A DNA stretch of 64,000 bases from Otatea glauca. Taxonomy: Eukaryota; Streptophyta; Magnoliopsida; Poales; Poaceae. The notes below the pieces were generated by a model. It was given only the letters and a program-made list of their open reading frames with translations, searched no databases and was not told the origin of the DNA. Shown one piece after another: positions 23,161 through 35,179 of this stretch. Every line of letters starts with the position of its first letter. Position 1 is the stretch's first letter. The position numbers were made by a program, and so were the translations under genes. Where the stretch lies: assembly GCA_036346275.1 (NCBI GenBank), contig CM070721.1, positions 53,965,869 to 54,029,868 of the forward strand, given 5' to 3'.

Positions 23161-26100
23161 TGTAAGGACCCGAATCCACCGATTCAACCCATCGTGTTTA
23201 CCGTACTAGTCCTGTGATCAACGCTAGTGCACACGACTCAACATCGGTACATATCACATCATACTCAACGATAATAGAATAATAGTTCATTTATTTATAT
23301 AGCTAAATGTATGATCTTATGACCAACTTACATTATTAAGCCACGCAGGCAAGACTGGAAATATAAGCTAATAATTAAGCAAATGGAAAGTAGAAAACGT
23401 AGATAGCTCATCAGTTCACCACAGGCAACCGACAAGGCTCGGACCCTAATGACTCGTGTCTTCCTGGACTTCCTCTTCCAACATAGGTGTAGATTCTTCA
23501 ACTGTTGATTATTGTTGTTTGGCAAGGGTGAGTACTTAAGCACTCAACAAGTTGTGCACAGAATGCAATTCTATATATCTATATGCAAGGCTTATTCCAA
23601 TGGATAGGCTATTATGGCTATTTTGCAATAAGCAGCATTTATGAACAAATATAATATTTAGATTGTAAGGACTTGTAAAACAAATAGCAATAATAAATAG
23701 ATTTAGTATTTCTCAAGTAAACCAAGTTTCCAATCCTAAGCCAAATTCCATCTTCCACATGGCATTCCGCCATCCCAACCAAATTGTCCATTTAATTAAG
23801 CTAACCCTTAACTGTAATTTCCGAGCATTGCTCAATACCGCGAGCACGGCTATCCGAATAGTTTTACACTCTACAGAGGTTATGCACTTTACCCACGCGA
23901 TACAACCAAACACCACCAAGGCGAGTGATTATAACAAAGCCTTTACAATGCGCTGGCTTAACCCGATACTACCCGCTAAGGTTTCAACACCGTGGACTGG
24001 TTACCACATCCGTGGCCCCTCTTGCGCCATGTGAATTACTCCATAACTCGGGAACTCACACCGACCACGATAGTACCAAAATTAAGATATTGCAAATTAC
24101 TTAGCTAGGCTGGCCCATACCAGACAGTGGTTGCATGATTAACTCAGGTCAAAGGCTTGCAAGGTTAAGTCCTTAGAGTGATCAAGGCAAGACATCCACA
24201 TACCCTCTGCCCATCAGGCCCACCTTGGCCTCCTCGCCTTGTCACTTGCCCCAATCTAAATGATTATCACCCGCTTGATTACCAAGCATCACGTGCTATC
24301 AACAATTCAACATCGTTGCGTGACATGACTCGCCACAACAACTCAATCTCATCGTGTGATCCACATGACACACAAGTTCATAACATTGTTCCATATTCCA
24401 TTAATCAAGATTAATTATCAATGATTCCAACACATGTGATGACGTGGCATGGCTAAGCAACTAATACGATCTAACAATCCCATGTTGATTATATTTACTA
24501 ACCAACTATATTGAACCAATCTAGGGTGACAATGGATCATGGCATACAATGACAAGGTAGGGTATAAATCAATCTGGTATATTAGCTAAACCCAATCTAA
24601 TTTGAACCAAATGTATACTTGAAATATATGCAATAGGGTAAAACAAATATAGCAATTTTATAAACATGGGTTCAACATGATCAAAGCACAACTTGCCTTG
24701 GAATAGGTCCTGATCTGGTTCTGGAACTTGCTCTTGAGTTGCTGGATCTTCCTCCGAAGCGTCGCACAATTCAACGTCTACGCGTACCAAAGAATAAAAG
24801 AAAATAAATACCAAAACAGAGAGCAAATGAACTCAAAAAATAAAATAAAATTCACCATTAAATAGATCTCAATTTTAAAATTTTTTAGAAATTTGAATCA
24901 CTTAAACTGAAAGTTACGATGCAAAAGATATAGCCTTTTGAAGTTTGAAATAAATATCAAATTAACAAAAATCAGAAAATCAGAATTAATGATTTATTTT
25001 TAAATCGAAAACAGATTTATGACATCAGCGTGACGTCATGTCGACGTCAGCCCGGCTCGACCAACCGGAACTTGACACGTGGTCCGGTGCATAGACCTGG
25101 TCCATGGATTGATTGAGTCCACCGTGGACCGTCTATGGCGCCTCGTTCGTGTTCGCCACGCGCACGATCCGATTGGCCACTCACACGGTTCGATCCGACC
25201 GCAGAAGACCGATTGACGGTCGGCGATCTCGCGACGTGGCGGCGCATCAACCGTCAAGTTTGGATCCGGCGACCCCAAGCTTCGGATCTCGGCGATGGAG
25301 GCGCGACGGCGGTTCTTACCGGTGACGAAGAAGACGATGCGCTACGCGTGCTCCGGCGAAGTTCTCGCGATTTAAAAGTTGCGGGTTCAACGCGCTCGGT
25401 CCGGCAAACTCAAGATGGCACCGTGACGGCGAAGGCTCAACGGCGGCGATTTAAACCGAGCGAAAACCCCACGGTCCGAACCACCACTCCGGCGAGCTTC
25501 CTCGTGCGAACGACGGCGACTCGAAGCTCCGGGCTTTGGGAAAAATGCGCGGCGCGAGGTGAGGGGTTCCGTGCCCGCGTTGGTGCCTTAAATAGTCACG
25601 ACGAGAAGGCGCGCAAAGACGGACTCAAGATGACCCGTGGCGGCGGCGGATTCCGCGGCGACGACGGAGAGGTGACGCGACGATCCGGCGCGGCCCACGC
25701 GCCGCTCATCCGACGGCCGTAACGCCGCCACGCGGACAAATCTCGAGCGCCCGATCGAGATCAACGGCGCAGATCCAAAGCGGCTAGGGTTTACTGAAAC
25801 GGGCTGATTGGGCCGCCCGAAGTGGGCCTCACGCGCACAGTATTGGGCTTCGGCCCAATACTGTTCCAAAAGGATTTTTAAAACTTTATTAATTTAAATA
25901 ATTCTAGAAATTCATTTAATTAGTTTTAGGCAATTAAATTATCAGGAAAAATCCAAGAAAATTCTCAAAAATACTTTGAGACATTCTAGACTTAAATAAA
26001 ATATTTCTGGCAAAACTTTATTTTAACTTTGCATAAATTTAAATAGATTTGAACAAAAGGTCAATATTCATAATTTAAAATTAATTCAAATAAATCCAGA

Positions 26101-26181
26101 AAAATACAAATAAATTCCAGAAAATCATAAATGCACAATTAAGTAATAAAATGATATTTGGCAAATTTTTGGGATGTTACA
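23161..26181 (-). repeat. Solo LTR of the 3-kb gypsy family, minus orientation, inside Copia B integrase
   Basis: 3,021 bp, from TGTAAGGACCCGAATCC to gggatgttaca, the reverse complement of the gypsy D LTR (27607-30739). No internal domain remains, so LTR-LTR recombination is the likely origin. Flanks are aaagtc (23155-23160) and aaagc (26182-26186), consistent with an aaagc duplication with one inserted t. The central part (25040-25860) is GC-rich, as in the other copies. Confidence 0.9.
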
Positions 26182-26381
26182 AAAGCTTGAACCTAAAACA
26201 GTCGATTGTATTTTTCTAGGATATGCACATAACAGCACAGCCTATAGATTTTTAGTAGTAAAATCAGAAACTCCTGAGATTATTGTTAACACATTAATGG
26301 AGTCCAGAGATGCTTCATTTTTTGAGGATATTTATCCTATGAGAGGAGATAGTACTTCAAGAACTGAGAATAATTAAACTG

Positions 26382-26421
<40 letters not shown>

Positions 26422-27606
26422 TAATATTGAACCTACCACTATTTCTGAACCAATAAGTGATACACTACCAGTAGAAGATAATTTTGAGGAGGATAACAAT
26501 TTAGTCACAGAGGATCCTCGTAGGAGCAAGAGACAAAGGGTTGAGAAAACCTTTGGCGACGACTTTATTGTATACCTCGTGGATGATGTGCCAAAATCTC
26601 TTTCAGAGGCTTATGCACTACCTGATGCTGAGTATTGGAAAGAGGCGGTCCGTGAGCAGATGGATTCCATCATGGCTAACGGACTTAGGAGATCACCGAT
26701 CTTCCTAGTGGGTGCAAACTGTTGGATGCAAGTGGATCTTCAAAAGAAAATGAGGCCTGATGGTATCTGTTGATAAGTACAAGGCAAGACTTGTGGCCAA
26801 GGGTTATACCCTAAAAAGGAGAGGATTATTTTGATACTTATTCTCTCAGAGCGATTAACCACCATTAGAGTGCTCATAGCATTAGTCGCTTCCCATGGTC
26901 TACACGTCCATCAAATGGATGTAAAGACAGCTTTCCTTAATGGAGAGTTGGAGGAAGAAATCTATATGGAGCAACCGGATGGTTATGTGATTAATGGACA
27001 GAAAATAAAGTGTGCAAATTATTAAAATCCTTGTATGGCCTAAAGCGAGCTCCTAAGCAATGGCACTAAAAGTTTGATAAAACTTTGACATCCGCTGGTT
27101 TTCTTTGTTAATGAGGCAGATAAGTGTGTATACTATCGTTATGGTGGGGTCAATGTGTTATTTTGTGTTTGTATGTTGATGACATACTTATATTTGGGAC
27201 AAACATCACAGAATTGATGAGGTCAAAACTTTCTTATCTCGATGCTTTGATATGAAAGACTTGGGAGAGGCGGATGTTATTTCGAATATTAAATTGATCA
27301 AGAATGAGGATGGGATCATTTTGCACCAATCCCATTATGCTGAGAAAATTTTGAGTCAATTCGGGTTTGAGAATTGCAAAATCTCCCCAACACCTTATGA
27401 TCCAAGTGTTAAGCTTCGGAAAAATCAAGGGTTAGGAAAAGATCAATTGAGATATTCACAAATTATTGGGTCCCTTATGTATCTAGCTGGTGCCACAACA
27501 CCTGATATCTCATTTGCCGTGAGCAAATTAAGCCGGTTTACATCTAACCCAAGAGATGATCATTGGGAGGCACTTGAAAGGGTGTTGCGCTACTTGAGAG
27601 GAACAA
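26182..27606 (+). pseudogene. Copia B integrase C-terminus and reverse transcriptase
   Basis: Starts with KLEPKTVDCIFLGYAHNSTA, the conserved end of Copia integrase, followed by an Asn/Asp-rich linker encoded by an (aat)n microsatellite (26383-26420). Reverse transcriptase follows: MDDVPKSLSEAYALPDAEYW (26579 on), HQMDVKTAFLNGELEEEIYM (about 26905-26970), SLYGLKRAPKQWH and the catalytic Tyr-Val-Asp-Asp (27172-27183). Then come MKDLGEADVISNIKLIKN and the PDISFAVSKLSRFTSNPR connection region. A taa ends the frame at 27023, a taa interrupts KQWH at about 27067, and more indels follow. The frame is cut at LRGT by gypsy D, and the RNase H part resumes at 39576. Confidence 0.88.
26380..26425. repeat. 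(AAT)n microsatellite
   Basis: A run of ataataata triplets with two caa interruptions near its end, inside the Copia B linker between integrase and reverse transcriptase. Confidence 0.9.
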
Positions 27607-30600
27607 TGTAACATCCCAAAAATTTGGCTTAATTAAGTTTTTATTGCTTAAAACTGCATTTATGATTTTCTGAAATTTATTTGGATTTTTCTGGATTTAT
27701 TTGAATTAATTTTAAATTGAGTTTATTGCTTTTTATTCAAATCTATTTAAATCTGTGCAAAGTTAAAATAAAGTTTTGCCAAAAATATTTTATTTGAGTT
27801 CAGAATGTCTCAAAGTATTTTTGAGATTTTTCTGGGATTTTTCCTGATACTTTAATTGCCTAAAACAAATTAAATGAATTTCAGCAATTATTTTAATTGG
27901 AAAACCTTTAAAATCGGGATGAACAGTAGTGGGCTTGGCCCATATTCCGTGCGAAAGCGGCCCGGAGCGACGTGGCCTGTTCGGCCCTTTTTCTAGAAGT
28001 TTTATCCCGGCCGTTGGATCCAGATCGAAGGGTTGAGCGCAACGCGTACCGGTTGGGGATTTCTGTTCTATCGTTGTCGTCCGACGGCCACGTGTCGCCG
28101 ATCCGGTCATCGTCTTCGCGTGTCCGTGTCGGACTCGCCCGTGTCCGCCATGGACTCGCGGAGCAATCGGGCAAGGCAGCCGGTCCTAGCGCTATAAAAG
28201 GCGAGCACGGCAGGCGTAGAATACCCTAAGCAACGAAACCCTAGGTTTAGCCCGTGAGAGCGCCGCCGATTAAATCGTGATTTCGCGGAAGTTTGCCGAG
28301 CGCCGCCGCGTCGAAGAACCGTCGATTCGCCGCCGTCAAGCCATCGCGAAGCCTGCGCCTTGACGCATCTGCTTCGTGGTTGTTCAGAGCATCCTGTGCG
28401 CGCGCTAGTTTGGACGGAGCATCGCCAGAGGGGAGGAACCGCGGGGAGGCCGTCGCCGACGAAGAAAAGAACGACGCCGCCATCGTTTCAGCTCCTCGGA
28501 AGAGAAACCGACCGCGTCATCAGATCCGCGCCGGCAAGACGCATCTGTGAGTACCCACCGACCTCGCCGCCGACGACCTTAGGGCTCTCGGTCGCCGCCG
28601 ACGTGGATTGCCGATTAAATCGCCGTGTGTCACCCACGTGGATGCCAGGTCGGACCGGGCAGCGACATGGCGCTAGCGTGGCGCGTCGGGTAAGCAGCGT
28701 GCTGGCGCCGAGTCAGCACCGTGCGGGGCCCGCGTGTCAGTGGCCCAAAACCACGTGGACCGGGTGCACCGTGGACCGATGAGGTTCGTGGACTGAGTCT
28801 ATGGACCGAGGGACACGTGTCGCCACCGTGGCGCCGCCGAACGACGACGTCAGCAGGACGTCAAGCTTGCATCATAAATCGATTTTTCAGTATAAAAATA
28901 AATCTGTTAAATTCGAATTTCTGATTTTCTGATTTCAGTATTTATTTCAAACTTCAAAAGGCTATATCTTTTGCAATTTAACTTGGATTTGAGTGATTCC
29001 AGTTTCTAAAAATTTCCAAAATTGAGATCTATTTAATGGTGAATTTTATTTGATTTTTGGAGTTCAATTGCTCTCTGTTTTGGTATTTATTTGCTTTTCA
29101 TCTTCGGTACGCGTAGACGTTGAATTGTGCGACGCTTCGGAGGAAGATCAAGCAACTCAAGAGCAAGCTTCAGATCAAGATCAGGACCTATTCCAAGGCA
29201 AGTTGTGCTTTGATCATGTTGAACCCATGTTTATAAAATTGCTATGTTTGTTTTACCCTATTGCATATATTTCAAATATACAATTGTTTCAAGTTAGATT
29301 GGGCTTAGCTAATATACCAGATTGATCTATACCCTACCTTGTCATTGTATGCCATGATCCATTGTCACCCTAGATAGGTTAATTATAGTTGGTTAATAAT
29401 TATAATCAACATTGGAGGTTTAGTTCGTATTAGTTGCCTAGCCGTGCCACGTCATCACATGTGTCCGAATCATTGATAATTAATCTTGATTAATGGGATA
29501 TGGAACAATATTATGAACTTGTGTGTCATGTGGGATCACACGATGAGATTGAGTTGTTGTGGCGAGTCATGTCACGCAACGATGTTGAATTGTTGATGGC
29601 ACGTGGTGCTTGGTAATCAACGGGGTGATGATAACTTAGATTGAGGCAAGTGGCAAGGGGCGAGGAGGCCAAGGTGGGCCCGATGGGCAGAGGGTATGTG
29701 GATGTCTTGCCTTGATCACACTAAGGACTTAACCTTGCAAGCCTTTGACCTGAGTCTATCATGCAACCACATGTCTGGTATGGGCCAGCCTAGCTGAGTA
29801 ATTTGCAATGTCTTAATTTTGGTACTATCGTGGTCGGTGTGAGTTCCCGAGTTATGGAGTAATTCACATGGCGCAAGAGGGGGGCCCTGGATGTGGTAAC
29901 CAGTCCCACCAGTGTTGAATCCTTAGCGGTAGTATCGGGTTAAGCGAGCATTGTAAAGGCTTTGTTATAATCACTCGCCTTGGTGGTGTTTGGTTGTATC
30001 ACGCGGGTAAAGTGCATAACCTCTGCAGAGTGTGAAACTATTCGGATAGCCGTGCTCGCGGTATTGAGCAATGCTCGGAATTACAGATTAAGGGTTAGCT
30101 TAATTAATTGGACAACATGGTTGGGATGGCGAATGCCATATAGAAGATGAAATTTGACTTAGGATTGGAAACTTGGTTTACTTGAGAAATATCAAGTTAT
30201 TTATTATTGCTATTTGTTTTACATTCTTTACAATCTATTTATCTTGTATTTGTTCATAAATGTCGCTTATTGCAAAATAGCCATGATAGCCTATCCATTG
30301 GAATAAGCCTTACATATAGATACATAGAATTGCATTCATGCACAACTTGTTGAGTGCTTTAAGTACTCACCCTTGCCAAACAACAATAATCAACAGTTGA
30401 GGAATCTACACCTGTGTTGGAAGATGAAGTCCAGGAAGACACGAGTCATTAGGGTCCGAGCCTTGTCGGTTGCCTGTGGTGAACTGATGAGCTATCTACG
30501 TTTCTATTTTCCGCTGCTTAGTTACTAGTTTATATATATCCAGTCTTGCCCTGCGTGGCTTAATAATGTAAGTTGGTCATAAGATCATACATTTAACTAT

Positions 30601-30739
30601 ATCAATAAATGAACTATTATGCTACTATCGTTGTGTATGATGTGATATGTACCAATGTTAAGCTGTGTGCACTAGCGTTGATCCTGGGACTAGTGTGGTA
30701 AACACAGTGGGTTCGAATCTGTGGATTCGGGTCCTTACA
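27607..30739 (+). repeat. Gypsy D 5' LTR
   Basis: 3,133 bp, with an AT-rich start, a GC-rich middle (about 27950-28870) and an AT-rich end. A TATA box, tataaaag (28193-28200), in the GC-rich part marks the likely promoter. A frame of about 85-90 codons (29050-29325) recurs in all copies of this LTR. Confidence 0.95.
28193..28200 (+). promoter_or_regulatory. TATA box in the gypsy D 5' LTR
   Basis: gcgctataaaaggcgagc matches a plant TATA box. It is conserved at 37041-37048 in the 3' LTR and as ctataaatag at 54959-54968 in the solo LTR, so it is a property of the family. Confidence 0.7.
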
Positions 30740-30743
30740 GAGG

Positions 30744-30755
30744 TGGTATCAGAGC
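30744..30755 (+). promoter_or_regulatory. Gypsy D primer-binding site (initiator tRNA-Met)
   Basis: TGGTATCAGAGC, four bases after the end of the 5' LTR, matches the 3' end of initiator tRNA-Met. It primes minus-strand DNA synthesis. Confidence 0.93.
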
Positions 30756-30771
30756 ATACTGACTGTAGGTC

Positions 30772-31690
30772 TTGGCCCTAGATAGTATGGAGGTGTCTTG
30801 TGTGTGTCCAAACTATTTTCTAAAAGAAAATCTAAACTTGACTAATAAAACACTCTCGACTCATCTCATTCTCTACTTCTCGCCTTTGCTGAATTTACCG
30901 TTTTACTTGCCGTTTTGGGTGGAGAACTTATTCAAAGTTCTTGTGGAGCAGATGCCGATTGTTCCGACCTTCGAGGAGTCGGTGGTGGCTACGCCATGGA
31001 GCCGTGGAGAGTTCTTCGACATTTGGGAGGCTTCTATCGTCCGCTTTACCGAGGAGGCGGTGGTCGCTTAATGGTGTACACCGAGGATTTATTTGCAAGT
31101 CGATTATCTACGCCGGAGAACGAGGAAGCTAGCAGCCAATCAACATCTCTCGCCGTAAGATTCTCGCACGAGGTTGCCATTCAGAGGTCGCCGACTTGCT
31201 CTTCGCCGTGTTCGCCGCGACTACGCCGACGAGCTTCACGACTCGATGTTCGACTTCACCCAGACGCTCAAGCATGCCGACGCCGACGGATCGTGGAGAA
31301 TGAGTGTGCCATCGCGTACACCTTGCGGAGTTCGCCCTTGCCTGGAGGATCATATGAGAGAGACTACTCAGAGCGGAGGCGTATGCGAGGCACTCTGAGT
31401 GGCAGAGCAGAGCTTGAGGTGACCCGTGCTTGACCATCGGGATGATCACTGAGCTGGGAGAGGCCCTAGAGGCGGTCGAGGACGAGCTGGAGCGCGTGAC
31501 TCGAGAAGTTCAGGAGCCAGCAGAGGAGTCCGAGGAGGATCCAGAGGAGCGAGAGTGGGAGCCAGAGGGGAGTGCAGACCCCGTTGTTGCAGAGGACCCA
31601 ATAGTAGGTTATTAGGATAGGTTCGCTCCTATGCCTACTCGTCCGCCGGTGTATGCGCCGGATCAGTCTCAGCCAGGGTGGCTGGATGAG
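30772..31690 (+). pseudogene. Extra reading frame upstream of gag (orf0-like), broken
   Basis: About 1.2 kb separate the primer-binding site from the gag start. The stretch holds several overlapping frames (30772-31071, 30915-31433, 31174-31398, 31430-31615) that look like one former protein split by indels. Visible parts are VVATPWSRGEFFDIWEAS, LHDSMFDFTQTLKHADADGS and a very acidic C-terminal piece (31430-31615) with ELGEALEAVEDELERVTREV and EEDPEEREWEPEG, which is probably a coiled coil. From memory, an extra frame ahead of gag has been described for some rice gypsy elements. I do not recognise a domain, and function is unknown. Confidence 0.5.
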
Positions 31691-31971
31691 TGAGTGTCAG
31701 CCTTGGAGCTGTGTTGAGACTCGAGTGTGAGTCGCGTCTTTAAGTTAGTCTTTACCTCTTTAGTTGACGTTAAGGTTTCGTGTTTAGTTTGCTTCTTTGT
31801 AATGCTGAGTGTGTAGTATGTGTTGCAAAGCTTGTAGGCTTAACTAAGCGGCCATACCAAGAATAATAAAGAGTTATTTCAGTTTGGGTATAATCTATCT
31901 CCCCGCTTTAGAAATTCTTGCTTCTTATCTATGCTACATCTACCTTCCCTAACCTAAGAGGCAATCATCAG

Positions 31972-33000
31972 ATGGTGAATACTCGAGGGAACAACGGAGC
32001 TTCAGAAGTGGATCGCGCGTAACGACAACACCAACGCATGAGGCAGCCCTCAACCACCGTCGGAGACATGCGAGAATCTGGGAGCGTTTCTTGCCGCGCA
32101 GACTCAACTGATGCAGACTATGATGCAGCAGATGCAGCAGATGACCAACGCAGCAGCCAACAACAACAACCCTGTAGCTCAGAACAACCATGGTGGACCC
32201 CGACCTCACTCAAAGCTATCAGATTTTATGAGGACTAGGCCACCAACCTTCTCAGGAAATGTGAATCCTTTGGAAGCCGATGACTGGCTTAGGACTATTG
32301 AAAAGAAGTTGCACATCACGCAATGTGAAGGCAATGAGAAGGTGCTCTATGCCTCTCATCAATTGGAAGGAACCGCCGCAGAATGGTGGGAGAATTACTG
32401 TGCCGCTCATGGAGCCCCGCAAGAGATCACCTGGGAGGAGTTTACTAATGCTTTCCGCCAGTATCATGTCCCGGAGGGAATGATGGACCTTAAGAAGGAA
32501 GAGTTCAGGGCTTTGAAACAAGGGGGCCAACCAGTGGCCGAGTACCTGAACAAGTTTACTCAGTTAGCTCGCTATGCCCCTGAAGACGTAGCGACAGATA
32601 AAGCTAGGCAGTCTCGTTTCATGAAGGGACCGAACCAGATCGCAGTGGGATCGATCACCCACAATTTTCCAGATTTTCAGGAACTAGTCAATAAAGCTTT
32701 GATCCTAGAAGATAAGCGCAAAGAGTTGGGTGAGAACCGTAAGCGCTTAATGACTAATCAGGTGGACGCCCAAACCATCTACGCTTGAGGATGTCACCGC
32801 AAAGAATTTGCTAGATTCCAACCACCACCGTGAACAAGACATCAACCCTCGCACCTCGCCCGCCAATCAAAACTTCCGGACACCAAAGACAGGAAACAAT
32901 GCGCCGGAGGGAATCAACAGTCTGCCGTGAAAAGATGCTATACCTGCAATGAGCCAGGCACTTTTCCAATAGGTGTCCACGAAGGAGGCATTACGCCATG
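31972..33000 (+). pseudogene. Gypsy D gag, broken
   Basis: Gag builds the particle. The start at 31972 gives MVNTRG, typical for this gypsy clade, but a frame change and stop (about 32022) follow. The main piece (32111-32788) is a Retrotrans_gag domain after a Gln/Met-rich stretch: RTRPPTFSGNVNPLEADDWL, LEGTAAEWWENYCA, WEEFTNAFRQYHVPEGMMDL and EYLNKFTQLARYAPEDV. It ends in the expected basic region near 32788 with a stop. A damaged zinc knuckle (CYTCNEPG, about 32936-32960) follows, with its His and last Cys lost to a frameshift. The domain order matches gag-pol elements, and the family call is secure. Confidence 0.88.
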
Positions 33001-33159
33001 CGTTTCAACTTGGGAACCACACCTACCAAAGCACCACCTCGGGAGGAAATCGTGCGCCGTGTCAAGCCGAGCAACCCCGCAATCAACAAAGGCGTGGAAG
33101 GATCAACCACATCACCGTGATGGAGCTCGGGGAGGCTACGACGTCGTCTTGGGTAAGTT

Positions 33160-34900
33160 TCCGTCAACTCAAGACTGCTTTCTGCTTTGTTTGATTTCGA
33201 GCTTCGTGATTCGCTTGTTTCTTAAAGTTTTGCAACCAAGAATGGATTTCAAGTGGTGAATCTTAAGTGTGTGCTCTTAGTCCAAGCCCTAGGATCTGAG
33301 CTTAGATCTAGCCTTGGGTGTTTGGGAGCTAAGTTGCTTATGGATGGGATAGAATTTCTAGCGAATCTTATCTTGATAGATGCGCAATCCCTAGACATCA
33401 TCCTTGGAATGGATTGGCTGTCTAAACATAAGGCCGTTTTGGACTGTGGCCGAAGGATCGTGACTTTGGAAGGCCCTAGTGGCAAGAAAGTAGAATTTCA
33501 AGCAACCGCAGTTCGCGATGGGCAGTTAATGGTCAACAGCGTGAAAGCCATCAGCATGGAAGATGTGCCAGTAGCCAGGGAATACCCGGATGTGTTTCCA
33601 AAAGATTTGCCAGGATTGCCACCAGACCGTGATATCGAGTTCGTGATCGAGTTAGCGCCAGGGACAGCACCGATATCAAAAAGACCATATCGGATGCCTA
33701 CCGACGAGTTAGTGGAAATGAAGAAGCAGATTAAGGAACTGCAAGAGAAAGGTTTCATTAGACCAAGTTCATCGCCGTGGGGAGCCCCGGTTCTGTTTGT
33801 TCGTAAAAAGGACGGAAGTCTTAGAATATGCATTGATTATCGTGCACTGAATGAAGTAACGATCAAGAATAAGTATCCGTTGCCCAGGATCGATGACTTA
33901 TTTGATCGATTAAGAGGAGCTAGAGTTTTCTCCAAGATAGATCTTCGCTCGATACCATCGCTGAAGATCCGAGCGGAGGATGTGCCTAAGACTGCGTTTT
34001 CTACGCGTTATGGACATTACGAGTTCACAATCATGTCATTTGATTGACTAATGCCCCGCATATTTTATGAACATGATGAATAAGGTTTTCATGGAATATT
34101 TGGATAAGTTCGTTGTAGTCTTCATAGACGATATCTTGGTTTACTCAAGACAGAGGAAGAGCATGCGAGAACATCTAAGAATGGTTTTAGAGAGGTGCGA
34201 GCATCACCGTATGCTAAGTTTAGCAAGTGTGAATTTTGGAAGGACAAAGTTGAATTTCTTGGTCATGTCATGACTACTAAGGAGTAGCATTGACCCAAGC
34301 AAAGTGGACGCAGATGTTGCATTGGGAGCAACCGAAGTCATTACCCGATCCGTAGTTTTCGGGAATGGCGGGATATTACCGTCGGTTCATAGAAGGATTC
34401 TCGACAATTGCTAAACCCTTTACGCAGTTGTTGAAGAAAGAAAAGAAGTTTGCATGGACGCCAGAGTGCGAGAAAAGTTTTATGGAATTAAAGAAGCGTT
34501 TAACCACAGCCCCCGTATTAGTACCGCGGATGTGCGTAATGGATTTGATATATACTGCGATGCTTCAAAGCAAGGCTTAGGGTGCGTGTTAATGCAAGAA
34601 GGCAAAGTCGTTGCTTATACGTCGAGACAGTTAAGACCGCATGAGGTGAATTACCCAACACATGATTTGGAGTTAGCTGCCGTAGTGCATGCCTTGAAGA
34701 TATGGCGTCATTATCTCATAGGAAATAGATGTGAAATATATACAGATCATAAGAGCCTGAAATACATATTCACTCAAGCAGATCTGAATATGAGACAGCG
34801 AAGGTGGCTAGAGCTAATTAAGGATTATAATGTGGGAATCCATTATCATCCCGAAAAAGCCAATGTGGTGGCAGATGCTCTAAGTCGAAAGAGCCATAGC
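33160..34900 (+). pseudogene. Gypsy D protease, reverse transcriptase and RNase H, broken
   Basis: Protease remnants lie at about 33190-33480. The active-site Asp-Ser-Gly segment is damaged, while the flap end LDIILGMDWLSKHKAVLDC is intact. Reverse transcriptase starts near 33580 (EYPDVFPKDLPGLPPDRD, FIRPSSSPWGAPVLFVRKKD, CIDYRALNEVTIKNKYPLPR) and stays open to 34047. A stop there precedes the catalytic block, seen as Phe-Ile-Asp-Asp (34121-34132) in place of the common Tyr-Met-Asp-Asp or Tyr-Val-Asp-Asp. MAGYYRRFIEGFSTIAKPFT lies at 34365. RNase H (34530-34900) has DIYCDASKQGLGCVLMQ, YPTHDLELAAVVHALKIWRH, IYTDHKSLKYIF and NVVADALSRKS. The piece 34454-35323 is an uninterrupted 289-codon frame. 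Confidence 0.92.
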
Positions 34901-35179
34901 GCAAATACATTGACAATGGAGGATCAACCAGAATTATGCAAGGAATTTCAGAAACTAAGGTTGGAGGTCGTTCCGCAAGGAAGGGTAGCTGCACTGGAAG
35001 TAAAGCCAACGCTGGAAGGTCATATTAGAGAAGGCCAGAAAGATGACGATAAAATTTCTAAGATTAAGGCTAAAAAGGAAGAAGGCCTAGCCGTTGATTT
35101 CACTCTAGACGAGCAAGGAACCATGTTCTTCAAAGGCCGAATTTGTGTGCCGGATAAAAAGGAGCTAAAGCAATTGATT

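Noticed and set aside
24569..24826. Host gene inside the 3-kb LTR
   Set aside because: The frame recurs in every LTR copy, so it belongs to the LTR and is not a separate gene.
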